From: Sphingomonas sp. PP-CE-3A-406
GTDB taxonomy: Bacteria > Pseudomonadota > Alphaproteobacteria > Sphingomonadales > Sphingomonadaceae
Assembly (NCBI RefSeq): GCF_003688625.1
Contig: NZ_RCWY01000002.1
Span: 124,001-188,000 of the forward strand
Direction of reading: 5' to 3'
Length of the DNA stretch: 64,000 bases
Below are positions 40,307 to 49,334 of the stretch, one piece after another. Numbering within the stretch: position 1 is the first letter of the stretch; every line of letters begins with the position of its first letter. Made by a program: the position numbers and the translations under genes. The notes below the pieces were generated by a model. It saw only the letters and a list, made by a program, of their open reading frames with translations. It searched no databases and was not told the DNA's origin.

Positions 40307-42109
40307 ATGACCGACATGCCCAACCCTCTCCAGAAGCTCCGGAGCCGTGCGTGGTTCGACAACCCCGAGAACATCGACATGACCGCGCTCTATCTGGAGC
40401 GCTATCTGAACTTCGGGCTTAGCCTGGAGGAACTGCGTTCGGGCAAGCCGATCATCGGCATCGCGCAGACCGGCAGTGACCTGTCGCCGTGCAATCGCCA
40501 CCATCTCGTGCTCGCCGAACGCCTGCGCGAGGGCATCCGTGAAGCCGGCGGCATCGCGCTCGAATTCCCGGTCCACCCGATCCAGGAAACCGGCAAGCGC
40601 CCGACCGCCGGTCTCGACCGCAACCTCGCGTACCTAGCGCTGGTCGAAGTGCTCTACGGCTATCCGCTCGACGGCGTCGTGCTGACGATCGGCTGCGACA
40701 AGACCACGCCGGCGTGCCTGATGGCCGCGGCGACAGTCAACATCCCGGCGATCGCGCTGTCGGTGGGGCCGATGCTCAACGGCTGGCACAAGGGCGAGCG
40801 GACCGGCTCGGGGACGATCGTGTGGAAGGCGCGCGAACTGCTCGCGACCGGCGCGATCGACGATGAGGGCTTCATCAAGCTCGTCGCCTCGTCGGCGCCA
40901 TCGACCGGCTATTGCAACACGATGGGCACCGCGACGACGATGAATTCGCTCGCCGAGGCGCTCGGCATGCAGCTGCCCGGTTCGGCCGCGATCCCTGCAC
41001 CGTACCGTGATCGCCAGGAGGTCGCGTATCGCACCGGCAAGCGGATCGTCGACATGGTTTCGGAGGATCTGAAGCCGTCCGACATCCTGACCAAGGAGGC
41101 GTTCCACAACGCGATCGTCGTCAATTCCGCGATCGGCGGCTCGACCAACGCACCGATCCATCTGGCCGCGATCGCGCGCCATATCGGCGTCGACCTGCCG
41201 ATCGACGACTGGCAGACGCACGGCCACAAGGTGCCGCTGATGGTCAACCTCCAGCCCGCCGGCGAATATCTCGGCGAGGATTATTATCATGCCGGCGGCG
41301 TGCCCGCAGTGGTGGCCGAGCTGATGAAGCAGGGCCTGATCCACGAAGACGCGATGACCGCCAACGGCAAGACGATGGGCGACAATTGCCGCGACGCGAC
41401 GATCGAGGACGAGCGGGTCATCCGCCCGTTCGCGACGCCGCTGCTCCAGGACGCTGGCTTCATCGTGCTGCGCGGCAACCTGTTCGACAGCGCGATCATG
41501 AAGACGAGCGTGATCTCGCCTGAATTCCGCGCGCGCTACCTCAGCAATCCAGACGATCCCGAGGCGTTCGAAGGCCCCGCGGTCGTGTTCGACGGCCCGG
41601 AGGATTATCACCACCGGATCGACGATCCCTCGCTCGGGATCACCACCGACACGTTGCTGTTCATGCGTGGCGCGGGGCCGATCGGCTATCCGGGTGCCGC
41701 CGAAGTCGTCAACATGCGACCGCCCGCGTATCTGATCCGCGAAGGCGTCCATGCGCTGCCGTGCATCGGCGACGGGCGCCAGTCGGGAACGTCGGGGTCG
41801 CCGTCGATCCTCAACGCCAGCCCTGAAGCTGCGGCGATGGGCGGCCTCGCGCTGATCCGCACCGGCGACCGCGTCCGCATCGATCTCGGCAAGGGCACCG
41901 CCGACGTGCTGATCTCGGCCGACGAGCTCGCCGAACGCCGCCGGACGCTGACCGCCGCGGGCGGCTATGCCTATCCCGGCTCGCAGACCCCGTGGCAGGA
42001 AATCCAGCGCGCCACCGTCGGCCAGCTACAGACCGGCGCGATCCTCGAAGGCGCCGAGAAGTACCAGCGCATCGCGCAGACCATGGGCCTCCCCCGCGAC
42101 AACCACTGA
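40307..42109 (+). CDS. IlvD/Edd-family sugar-acid dehydratase, XylD-like
   Basis: 600-residue Fe-S dehydratase closely resembling Caulobacter xylonate dehydratase: [38 protein letters not shown] (cluster Cys), [16 protein letters not shown] (second Cys), [22 protein letters not shown] (third Cys), [13 protein letters not shown], and a C-terminus ending LPRDNH. It converts an aldonate to the 2-keto-3-deoxy acid. Xylonate, arabinonate, fuconate or galactonate could be the substrate. Downstream steps may include the AraD1 protein; an aldose dehydrogenase and lactonase are not obvious here. Confidence 0.9.
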   Translation: MTDMPNPLQKLRSRAWFDNPENIDMTALYLERYLNFGLSLEELRSGKPIIGIAQTGSDLSPCNRHHLVLAERLREGIREAGGIALEFPVHPIQETGKRPTAGLDRNLAYLALVEVLYGYPLDGVVLTIGCDKTTPACLMAAATVNIPAIALSVGPMLNGWHKGERTGSGTIVWKARELLATGAIDDEGFIKLVASSAPSTGYCNTMGTATTMNSLAEALGMQLPGSAAIPAPYRDRQEVAYRTGKRIVDMVSEDLKPSDILTKEAFHNAIVVNSAIGGSTNAPIHLAAIARHIGVDLPIDDWQTHGHKVPLMVNLQPAGEYLGEDYYHAGGVPAVVAELMKQGLIHEDAMTANGKTMGDNCRDATIEDERVIRPFATPLLQDAGFIVLRGNLFDSAIMKTSVISPEFRARYLSNPDDPEAFEGPAVVFDGPEDYHHRIDDPSLGITTDTLLFMRGAGPIGYPGAAEVVNMRPPAYLIREGVHALPCIGDGRQSGTSGSPSILNASPEAAAMGGLALIRTGDRVRIDLGKGTADVLISADELAERRRTLTAAGGYAYPGSQTPWQEIQRATVGQLQTGAILEGAEKYQRIAQTMGLPRDNH

Positions 42110-42136
42110 TCGCGGTAGACGTAGCGCCACGACTCT

Positions 42137-42248
42137 TCCCCCCTCCCTGGAAGGGAGGGGTCGGGGGTAGGTCGGCTTCCGCATCATCGAACGTCGGCGG
42201 CCAAAACGAACCAACCCACCCCCAGCCCCTCCCTTCCAGGGAGGGGAG
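42137..42248. repeat. Palindromic repeat between the dehydratase and lacI-type genes
   Basis: Ends CCTCCCTGGAAGGGAGG and CCTCCCTTCCAGGGAGG in mirror order with a 60-base unrelated centre. Same general architecture as the copies in the metH region but a different loop sequence. Confidence 0.85.
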
Positions 42249-42378
42249 CCCGTCTCTACCGTGGCGAGGCCAGTGGCATCTCCACCCGCTCAAATCCCAA
42301 CGCCCCGCCCAATCTAACCGATTGCCCAACGCGGTCGCCGATGCGAAACAATGCCATGACGCACGGACAGCATTCTTG

Positions 42379-43368
42379 GTGAAACGGGTCACGATACGCG
42401 ACGTCGCCACCGCCAGCGGAACATCGATCAAGACCGTCAGCCGCGTCCTCAACAAGGAACGCTATGTCGGCGCCGACACCCGCGAGCGGGTCGAGCGCGC
42501 GGTGGCCGACCTGAACTTCCGCCCCAGTTTCGCGGCGCGCTCGCTCGCCGGGCATCGCTCGTTCCAGGTCGCGCTGGTCTGCGACAACCCCAGCCCTGCC
42601 TATGTCTATGCGATGCAGCAAGGCATCCGCGATCGGTGCGAGGTCGACGGCGTCCGCGTGCTCACCCAGCCCTACGACCGGGGCTCACCGCGCCTGCTCG
42701 CCGATCTCGACGCGTTGATCGCGACCAGCGGCCCCGACGGGATCATCCTGACGCCGCCGCTGTCGGATAACGACGAGGTGCTGGCGCTACTCGCCGCGCG
42801 CGCGATCCCCTTCGTCCGCGTGTCCCCCGGAACGCGGGCGGGCCTCGCGCCGGCGACGTTCATCGACAACGTCACCGCCGCGAAAGAACTGACCGCGCAT
42901 TTGATCGAGCGTGGTCACCGCCGGATCGCGCATATCGCTGGCCCACGCGACTATGCGACGAGTGCGCAACGGCGTGCCGGCTACGAAGCCGCGCTGCTGG
43001 CGGCCGGCATCGCGCCCGAGACCGAACTGGTCGTCGAGGGTCGCTACGACTTCGCCAGCGGTGCGGAGGCCACGGAAGTATTGCTCGCACGCCCCGCCCC
43101 GCCGACCGCGATCTTCGCGGGCTCGGACGAGATGGCGGCGGGTGCGCTGATGGTCGCGCATCGCCGAGGCCTGCGCATTCCGACCGACATCGCGATCGCC
43201 GGGTTCGGCGACGATGCCCTGGCGAGCTATGTCTGGCCTCCGCTGACGACGGTCCGCCAACCGGTGCGCGACCTCGCCTGGCAGGCAGCGGACCTGCTGC
43301 TGAACCGGGCCACCCCCGATGAACTCCGCGAGGTCGCGCACGCGCTGATAGTCCGCGCCTCGACCTGA
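42379..43368 (+). CDS. LacI-family transcriptional regulator
   Basis: 329 residues: DNA-binding head VTIRDVATASGTSIKTVSRVLNKERYV with the hinge ARSLAGHRS, then a periplasmic-binding-protein-like sensor (VALVCDNPSPAYVYAMQQG, DGIILTPPLSD, TFIDNVTAAKELTAHLIERGHRRIAHIAG, AIFAGSDEMAAGAL, IAIAGFGDDALASYVWPPLTTVRQP). It should sense a sugar and control nearby transport and catabolic genes. The start is GTG (or the TTG before it); no ATG lies near. Confidence 0.92.
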   Translation: MKRVTIRDVATASGTSIKTVSRVLNKERYVGADTRERVERAVADLNFRPSFAARSLAGHRSFQVALVCDNPSPAYVYAMQQGIRDRCEVDGVRVLTQPYDRGSPRLLADLDALIATSGPDGIILTPPLSDNDEVLALLAARAIPFVRVSPGTRAGLAPATFIDNVTAAKELTAHLIERGHRRIAHIAGPRDYATSAQRRAGYEAALLAAGIAPETELVVEGRYDFASGAEATEVLLARPAPPTAIFAGSDEMAAGALMVAHRRGLRIPTDIAIAGFGDDALASYVWPPLTTVRQPVRDLAWQAADLLLNRATPDELREVAHALIVRAST

Positions 43369-43511
43369 CCGATCAGCCGCGGGGGCGCTTCGCGTGCCGG
43401 GCGACGTTGCGGACTGACGCCGGGGGCGGCATGAGGGCGCATGCGACAGGGATCGAGCGCGATCGAACGCGCTGTGACACCGCTATCGGACCGTTGAAAT
43501 CAGGAGAGCCT

Positions 43512-44744
43512 ATGTCCACCGATCGCCGGCGCTGGATCATCGTCGCGCTCGTCTTCGTGGCGATCATGCTGAACTATGTCGACCGCCAGATCCTCTCGCT
43601 GTTGAAACCGACGCTTGAGGCCGAATTCCACTGGTCGGACCAGGATTACGCCAACATGCTGTCGGCGTTCCAGGTCGCGGCGGCGGTCGCGTTTCTCGGC
43701 ACCGGATGGTTCATCGACCGCGTCGGGCTGAAGCTCGGGTTCGCGCTCGGCGTCGCGGTGTGGAGCCTTGCGGGGATGGCGCATGCGGTGGTCAGCAGCG
43801 TCGGCGGCTTCATCGCCGCGCGCGTCGTGCTGGGCGGCGCGGAGTCGATCGGGACGCCCGCCGCGGTCAAGTCGGCCGCAACCTATTTCACGCAACGCGA
43901 ACGCTCGATCGCGCTCGGCATCGGCAACACCGCGCCCAATATCGGCGCGGTCATCACCCCGCTGGTCGTCCCAGCGCTGGCCGTCGCCTATGGCTGGCGC
44001 GCAGCGTTCCTCGCGGCCGGTGCACTCGGGCTCGTCTGGGTCGTGGTGTGGTTCTCGGTGCGGATCCCCGCGGTCGCCGAGAGCAGCGTGCGCCCCGCGC
44101 CGATCCGCTGGTCCGATCTGTTCAAGCGCCGCGAAACCGCCGCGATCGCGATCGCCAAGGTGCTGTCGGACCAGGTCTGGTTCTTCATGCTCGCGTGGCT
44201 ACCCGACCTGTTCCACCGGATGTTCGGTCTGCCGCAGGGGACCGTCGGGCTCCCCGTCGCGCTGGCCTATGCGATGGCGGCGGCGGGCGCGTTGACCGGC
44301 GGCTGGCTGCCGACCCGGTTGATGGCGCGCGGCTGGAGCGTCGATCGCGCGCGCAAGGGCACGATGCTGCTCTACGCGCTGCTCGTCCTGCCGGTGACAT
44401 TGGTGCTGGTGGTCGACGATGCCTGGTCGGCGGCGCTGCTGCTCGGCCTCGGGCTGTTCGCGCATCAGGGGTTTTCGACCAACGTCTTCGCGCTTGCTAC
44501 CGACATCGTCCCCGCGCGCGCGGTCGGCTCGACGATCGGGATCGCGGCGTTCTGCGGCAACATGTGGTCGATCGTGCTGATTCAGCTGGCCGCGGTGTCG
44601 CTCGCAGCGGGCTATGGCTATGGCCCGCTGCTTGGCGTCTGCTCGGTGTCCTATCTGTTAGCGCTGGGGCTGGTCCAGCTCATCATCCCGACCATCGTCG
44701 CGGTGCCGGATGACGGGTCGGACGTCGTGGCGGTGGCGCACTGA
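43512..44744 (+). CDS. MFS transporter, hexuronate/ExuT-like (anion:cation symporter group)
   Basis: 410 residues, about 12 membrane segments. IMLNYVDRQILSLLKPTLEAEF and GWFIDRVGLKLGFALGVAVWSLAGMAHA are typical of the ExuT/GudP group carrying sugar acids and other anionic sugars. CAGGAG precedes the ATG. It lies downstream of the LacI gene and converges with the TonB receptor gene, 16 bases separating the stops. In this context it could carry an anionic sugar, sulfosugars included. Confidence 0.9.
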   Translation: MSTDRRRWIIVALVFVAIMLNYVDRQILSLLKPTLEAEFHWSDQDYANMLSAFQVAAAVAFLGTGWFIDRVGLKLGFALGVAVWSLAGMAHAVVSSVGGFIAARVVLGGAESIGTPAAVKSAATYFTQRERSIALGIGNTAPNIGAVITPLVVPALAVAYGWRAAFLAAGALGLVWVVVWFSVRIPAVAESSVRPAPIRWSDLFKRRETAAIAIAKVLSDQVWFFMLAWLPDLFHRMFGLPQGTVGLPVALAYAMAAAGALTGGWLPTRLMARGWSVDRARKGTMLLYALLVLPVTLVLVVDDAWSAALLLGLGLFAHQGFSTNVFALATDIVPARAVGSTIGIAAFCGNMWSIVLIQLAAVSLAAGYGYGPLLGVCSVSYLLALGLVQLIIPTIVAVPDDGSDVVAVAH

Positions 44745-44760
44745 CGTCCGACCCTCGAGG

Positions 44761-47175
44761 TCAGAAGTTGATCCGGCCGGTGACGCCGTAATAGCGATCC
44801 GCCTCGCGCGGGATGATGTAGCGATACGCGCCCCCCGGCCCGCCACTCGTGATCGCCGAGGAGAAGCTCGTGTCGAACACGTTCTTCACCGCGAAGGTCA
44901 GGCGGAACCGGTCGTCGCGCTCGACGAGCCCGGCCGACAGGTCGAGCAGGCCATACCCCTTGATCGTCGTCGCCTCGCGGATGACGGCGCTCGCGTCGAG
45001 CTGCGAGATCTGCTTCGACTGGTAGCTGCTCTGCGCCCCCAGCGCGAAGTCGATCGCCCCGCCTGTGCGATAGCGATAATCCGCGCCCAACGACCCCTTC
45101 CATTTCGGCGCATAGCCGAGCGGCGTGCCCGACGGCACCACGCCCGTCGTCACGCCATTGGTCGGCACCTTGAACTGATCGATATGCGCGTCGGTGTAGG
45201 CGAGACCACCCGAAAAGCTCAGGTCGCGGACCGGCTGGAACACCAGATCCAGTTCGCCGCCGCGCGTCGAGATCTCGCCCGCGTTGGTGAACCGGGTCAC
45301 CAGCACGCCCGCGACGATGTCGGGGTTGTTCGCCTGAAAATTATGATATTTCGCATAGAACGCCGCGAGGTTGACGACCAGCTTGCCGCCGAGCAGCGTG
45401 TTCTTCAGGCCGAGTTCGTAGCTGTCGGCGGTCTCCGGCGCGATCACGTTGGTCCCGGTCGCGGTCAGGTTGTAGAAGATGTTGAACGCCGGCCCCTTAT
45501 AACCGCGCGAATAGGTGGCGTAGGCGGTCGACTGCCGGACGATGTCGAACTGCACGCCGCCCTTGCCCGACCAATTGTCGTTGGTCGTCTTGGCGGTGAA
45601 CGGCACGCCGTTAGAGGATGCGACGGCCTGCGTCGCGGCGAGGTCCGGACGGATGCCCTGCCCGACCAGCCGGACATACGCGTCGTTGACGCCCTGATCG
45701 AAATTGGGGTTGATGCCGGGGCCGGTCAGCGTCGTGCGCCGGATATGCGACACGTCGAGCTGGTCGGTGGTGTAGCGGATCCCGCCGATCAGGCGCAGGC
45801 GATCGGTGAGCCGCAGTGTCCCCTGCCCGAACAGCGCGAAGTTCTTGAAGACCGAACCGAACTCCGCAGTCCCGGTCGGTCGCGTTGTGACCGTGCCGGT
45901 CGTCCCACACGGGATCAGCACGGTCGTCGAGGTCGCCCCGGTGCACGCGATATCGTTGCGGGTGAAGGTGCGGTCGGTCTCGGCGCGCGAATAATAAGCA
46001 CCCAGCACATAGCTGAAGACCTGGTTCGACGGCGACGTCAGCCGCAGTTCCTGCGTCAGCGTGTTGCTCACCTGCGGCCCGAAATCATGCAGCTGGTTCA
46101 GCCCGACATAGGCCCGCGGCAGCCAGTCGCCGTCGCGGATCTCCTCGTTGTCGTACTCGCGGTACGAACCGATATAGGTCAGCGTCTGGTTGCCGAGCGT
46201 CCAGTCGACCTGCCCCGAAGCCCCCCAACTCTTCTCGTTCGAGCGCGTGACCAGATCCTGGTTGATGACCCGCGACTTGTCGCCGCGCGGCGTCGGCAGG
46301 ACGGTGGCGGACAGGTTGTTGGGCACGGTACCGATCACCTCGGCGCAGCAATTGTCCTTGCTCCGGCGATAGTCGGCGATCAGCGTGATGGTCAGATCGG
46401 GCGTCGGATCGGCGACGACGATCCCGCGCACGCCGTAATGCTTGTAGCCGTTGACGCGATCATTGCCCTGCGCGAGGTTGCGGATGTTGCCGTCGTAATG
46501 CCCGTAAAAGCCCGTGATCCGGCTCTTGATGATCCCCGAGATCGGTAGATCGACCGCGCCACGCACGCGGTACTCGCTGCCGTTGCTGTAATACCCGCCC
46601 TCGACATAGCCGCCGAAATCGTTGCCGGGCCGCTTGGTGACGATGTTGATGACGCCGGCGCTGGTGTTCTTGCCGAACAGCGTGCCCTGCGGCCCGCGCA
46701 ACACCTCGATCCGGTCGACGTCGATCAGGTCGCTGAACGCTTCGCCGGCGCGGCTGTAGACGACGCCGTCAACCACCGTGGAGATCGACGGCTCGCCCGC
46801 GATCGAGAAGGTCGAGGTACCGACCCCGCGCAGGAACAGCGACTGGTTGATCGCGGTGCCCGATTTGCGGAAATTAAGCGTCGGCACGAGATATTGCGCG
46901 CTTTCGAGGTTGGTGCCGCCCTTGGCGCTGATCGCATCACCCGAGATCACCGACACCGCGACCGGCACGTCCTGGAGACGCTCCGACCGCTTCTGCGCGG
47001 TAACGACGATGTCGCCCGGCTGATTCTGCGCGCCCGCAGCCGGCGCCTCGGCAGCTGCAACCGGCGCGGGCTGAGCCGCATTGATCGGCGGGGCCACCGG
47101 CGCCTGTTGCGCGAATGCGGGGGCGGCAATCGCCAGCGCGGCCAGGGCGACGCCCGTCAACAATCCCGTGTTCAA
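44761..47175 (-). CDS. TonB-dependent outer-membrane receptor
   Basis: 804-residue receptor: signal peptide (NTGLLTGVALAALAIAAPAFAQ), TonB box region GDIVVTAQKRSERLQDVPVAVSVI, plug with LFLRGVGTSTFSIAGEPS and VEVLRGPQGTLFGKNTSAGVINIVT-type segment, and a beta-barrel ending in aromatic F (GVTGRINF). It moves a bulky substrate across the outer membrane. The start is a TTG with GGGAG seven bases upstream. A TAACC-GGTA-GGTTA palindrome lies 23 bases upstream. Confidence 0.93.
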   Translation of the reverse strand: MNTGLLTGVALAALAIAAPAFAQQAPVAPPINAAQPAPVAAAEAPAAGAQNQPGDIVVTAQKRSERLQDVPVAVSVISGDAISAKGGTNLESAQYLVPTLNFRKSGTAINQSLFLRGVGTSTFSIAGEPSISTVVDGVVYSRAGEAFSDLIDVDRIEVLRGPQGTLFGKNTSAGVINIVTKRPGNDFGGYVEGGYYSNGSEYRVRGAVDLPISGIIKSRITGFYGHYDGNIRNLAQGNDRVNGYKHYGVRGIVVADPTPDLTITLIADYRRSKDNCCAEVIGTVPNNLSATVLPTPRGDKSRVINQDLVTRSNEKSWGASGQVDWTLGNQTLTYIGSYREYDNEEIRDGDWLPRAYVGLNQLHDFGPQVSNTLTQELRLTSPSNQVFSYVLGAYYSRAETDRTFTRNDIACTGATSTTVLIPCGTTGTVTTRPTGTAEFGSVFKNFALFGQGTLRLTDRLRLIGGIRYTTDQLDVSHIRRTTLTGPGINPNFDQGVNDAYVRLVGQGIRPDLAATQAVASSNGVPFTAKTTNDNWSGKGGVQFDIVRQSTAYATYSRGYKGPAFNIFYNLTATGTNVIAPETADSYELGLKNTLLGGKLVVNLAAFYAKYHNFQANNPDIVAGVLVTRFTNAGEISTRGGELDLVFQPVRDLSFSGGLAYTDAHIDQFKVPTNGVTTGVVPSGTPLGYAPKWKGSLGADYRYRTGGAIDFALGAQSSYQSKQISQLDASAVIREATTIKGYGLLDLSAGLVERDDRFRLTFAVKNVFDTSFSSAITSGGPGGAYRYIIPREADRYYGVTGRINF

Positions 47176-47197
47176 ATCGGCTCTCCCTTTTCCTACC

Positions 47198-47211
47198 TAA
47201 CCGGTAGGTTA
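47198..47211. promoter_or_regulatory. TAACCGGTAGGTTA imperfect palindrome before the receptor gene
   Basis: TAACC and GGTTA are mirrored around GGTA; a second, overlapping mirror CCTACC-TAACC-GGTAGG extends it leftwards. Position 22-36 bases upstream of the receptor start suits an operator, of the kind used by TetR-family repressors. The candidate binder is unknown. Confidence 0.5.
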
Positions 47212-47308
47212 TATTTCTAACGCCGCCTTGTCGTCGGCGGTTCGTCTTTGGTCCGGGCAAGGCCTGCTATCGTCGAACCCGGCGTTAAACCAGGCGTCGA
47301 ACCCGCCG

Positions 47309-48400
47309 TCAGAAGCCCAGTTCGCGCATCTCCACGACGCGGTGTTCGCGCGCGCTGATCTCGGCCGCGGTGCCGATCGCGACCGCCATCAGCCCGTCGC
47401 GCGCAGTCACTTCGACAGCCCCCTCGCCGCGCACCGCCGCGATGAATTTCTGGTGTTCGTAGAAGGTCGATCCGTGATGGCTACCCGCGTCGAGTGCGAC
47501 CGGATCGACCGCCACCACGCGGCGCGTCGCCCGCTTGGGATTGCGGAAGCCGACGCGCGGCGAGTGGATCAGCGCTCCCTCTGGGATCAGCACTTCCAGC
47601 CGCGCCGCATCGCCGACCGCGGCGATCTCCTCCTGGTTCTCCGCGCCGTCGGCGAACATCGACAGGTCGAGCATGGCGCGCACGCCGTTCGCGAAATCGA
47701 TCGTCGTGTAGCTGTTGTCGATGATGTCGGGCCGCGCGCCGTCGTACCGCTCGTCGAGATGGTTCACGTCCATCCCCCCCGAGCAATAGACGCGGACCGC
47801 CTCAGACTGCGTGATCAACCGCATAAGATCGAAGAAATGGCAGCATTTCTCGACCATCGTCCCGCCGGTGTTGCGCGCGAACCGGTTCCAGTCGCCGACC
47901 TTGGGCAGGAAGGGAAAGCGGTGCTCGCGGATCGACAGCATCTTCAGCGCACCGATCGCGCCACCGTGGATCTCGTCGATGAACGCGGCGGCGGGCGGCA
48001 TGTAGCGATATTCCATCGCGGTCCAGAACGGGGCTTCGCTCGCCTCAGCCTGCTCGACGATCCAGCGCGCATCGTCGATCGTCGTCGCGAGCGGCTTTTC
48101 GCACAGGATCGCGATGCCCTCGCCGAACAGCGGCGTCAGCACGTCGCGGTGCGTGTTGTTGGGGCTCGCGACGATCACCGCATCTACAAGGCCGCTCTTG
48201 GCCAGCGCGCCGGAGTCGGCGAACGCAGTAACACCATCCGCCCGCGCGCCCAGCGCTTCGCGGGCCCAGCCAAGCGACGCCTCGGTCGGATCGGCGATCG
48301 CGGTAACGACCGCGCCGGGCGTGACGGCGAGGTTGGCGAGATGCTCCACGCCCATCATCCCGGTGCCTACCAACCCGTAACGGACTTGCTCAACCGGCAT
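47309..48400 (-). CDS. Gfo/Idh/MocA-family NAD(P)-dependent protein
   Basis: 363 residues. Rossmann motif RYGLVGTGMMGVEHLANLA, the EKP motif in AILCEKPLATTIDDA and a C-terminal sheet domain (NRFARNTGGTMVEKCCHFFDLMRLI). The family holds sugar oxidoreductases and also NAD-dependent glycoside hydrolases (GH109, GH188). Beside a sulfonate-type monooxygenase, a GH188-like sulfoquinovosidase is worth testing. AGGGG precedes the chosen ATG. Its start is only 13 bases from the divergent aldo/keto reductase start. Confidence 0.88.
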   Translation of the reverse strand: MPVEQVRYGLVGTGMMGVEHLANLAVTPGAVVTAIADPTEASLGWAREALGARADGVTAFADSGALAKSGLVDAVIVASPNNTHRDVLTPLFGEGIAILCEKPLATTIDDARWIVEQAEASEAPFWTAMEYRYMPPAAAFIDEIHGGAIGALKMLSIREHRFPFLPKVGDWNRFARNTGGTMVEKCCHFFDLMRLITQSEAVRVYCSGGMDVNHLDERYDGARPDIIDNSYTTIDFANGVRAMLDLSMFADGAENQEEIAAVGDAARLEVLIPEGALIHSPRVGFRNPKRATRRVVAVDPVALDAGSHHGSTFYEHQKFIAAVRGEGAVEVTARDGLMAVAIGTAAEISAREHRVVEMRELGF

Positions 48401-48413
48401 TCGCACCCCTATC

Positions 48414-49334
48414 ATGACAACGATGTCTGACCTTCATGTTACACCTGATTCGCGTCCCCTCGGCAAGAGCGGAATCCTCGTCTCACCGGTCGCCTGGGGC
48501 ATGTGGCGGTTCGCCGGCAACTCGGAGCACGAGGGCCGTGCGCTGATCGACGCAGCCTTCGAAGCGGGCGTTACGCTGTTCGACACCGCCGATATCTACG
48601 GGTTCGACGGCAGCGGCGGGTTCGGCGATGCGGAGACATTGCTCGGTCGCATCTTTGCCGCATCGCCGGGTTTGCGCGACCGCATGGTGCTCACCACCAA
48701 GGGCGGCATCACCCCGCCCGTGCCCTATGACTCAAGCCGCGACTATCTGATGGCGGCGCTCGATGCGTCGCTCGAGCGGATGCAGGTCGAGCAGGTCGAT
48801 CTCTACCAGATCCACCGTCCCGATATCCTGACGCATCCGCACGAAGTGGCGCGCACGCTCGAGGACATGGTGACGTCGGGCAAGGTGCGCAGCATCGGCG
48901 TGTCGAACTACACGCCCGCGCAGACCGCGACGCTCGCGTCATTCCTGACGAACGTACCGATCGCGACGCAGCAACCCGAATTCTCCCCGCTGTTCCTCGA
49001 TCCGATGACCAACGGGCTGTTCGATCAGGCGATCGTGAACGACATCGCCGTTCTTGCGTGGTCGCCGCTGGGCGGCGGTCGCATCGCCAAGCCGACGACG
49101 CCACACGAAACCGCGGTCGCCGATGCGCTCGACGCGGTCGCGGCGAAGTTCGGCGTCAGCCGATCGATCGCCACATACAGCTGGATCATGGCGCATCCGG
49201 CGCGCGTGATCCCGATCGTCGGCACGCAGAACGCCGGCCGGATCGCCGAACTGCGCGACGTCTTCAAGGTCAGCTGGTCGCGCGACGACTGGTACGCGGT
49301 TCTGACCGCCGCCCGCGGGGAGCCGCTGCCATGA
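48414..49334 (+). CDS. Aldo/keto reductase coupled to a flavin monooxygenase gene
   Basis: 306 residues of the AKR fold: RPLGKSGILVSPVAWGMWRF, LFDTADIYGFDGSGGFGDAETLLG (catalytic Asp, Tyr), VLTTKGGI (Lys), VDLYQIHRPD (His), IVGTQNAGRIAEL (cofactor). Its stop overlaps the next start as ATGA, so it is made together with the monooxygenase. In the Agrobacterium sulfoquinovose pathway an AKR (SmoB) reduces 6-oxo-glucose formed by a sibling monooxygenase (SmoC); the same pairing is suggested here. Start may be 48414 or 48423; neither has a strong ribosome site. Confidence 0.88.
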   Translation: MTTMSDLHVTPDSRPLGKSGILVSPVAWGMWRFAGNSEHEGRALIDAAFEAGVTLFDTADIYGFDGSGGFGDAETLLGRIFAASPGLRDRMVLTTKGGITPPVPYDSSRDYLMAALDASLERMQVEQVDLYQIHRPDILTHPHEVARTLEDMVTSGKVRSIGVSNYTPAQTATLASFLTNVPIATQQPEFSPLFLDPMTNGLFDQAIVNDIAVLAWSPLGGGRIAKPTTPHETAVADALDAVAAKFGVSRSIATYSWIMAHPARVIPIVGTQNAGRIAELRDVFKVSWSRDDWYAVLTAARGEPLP

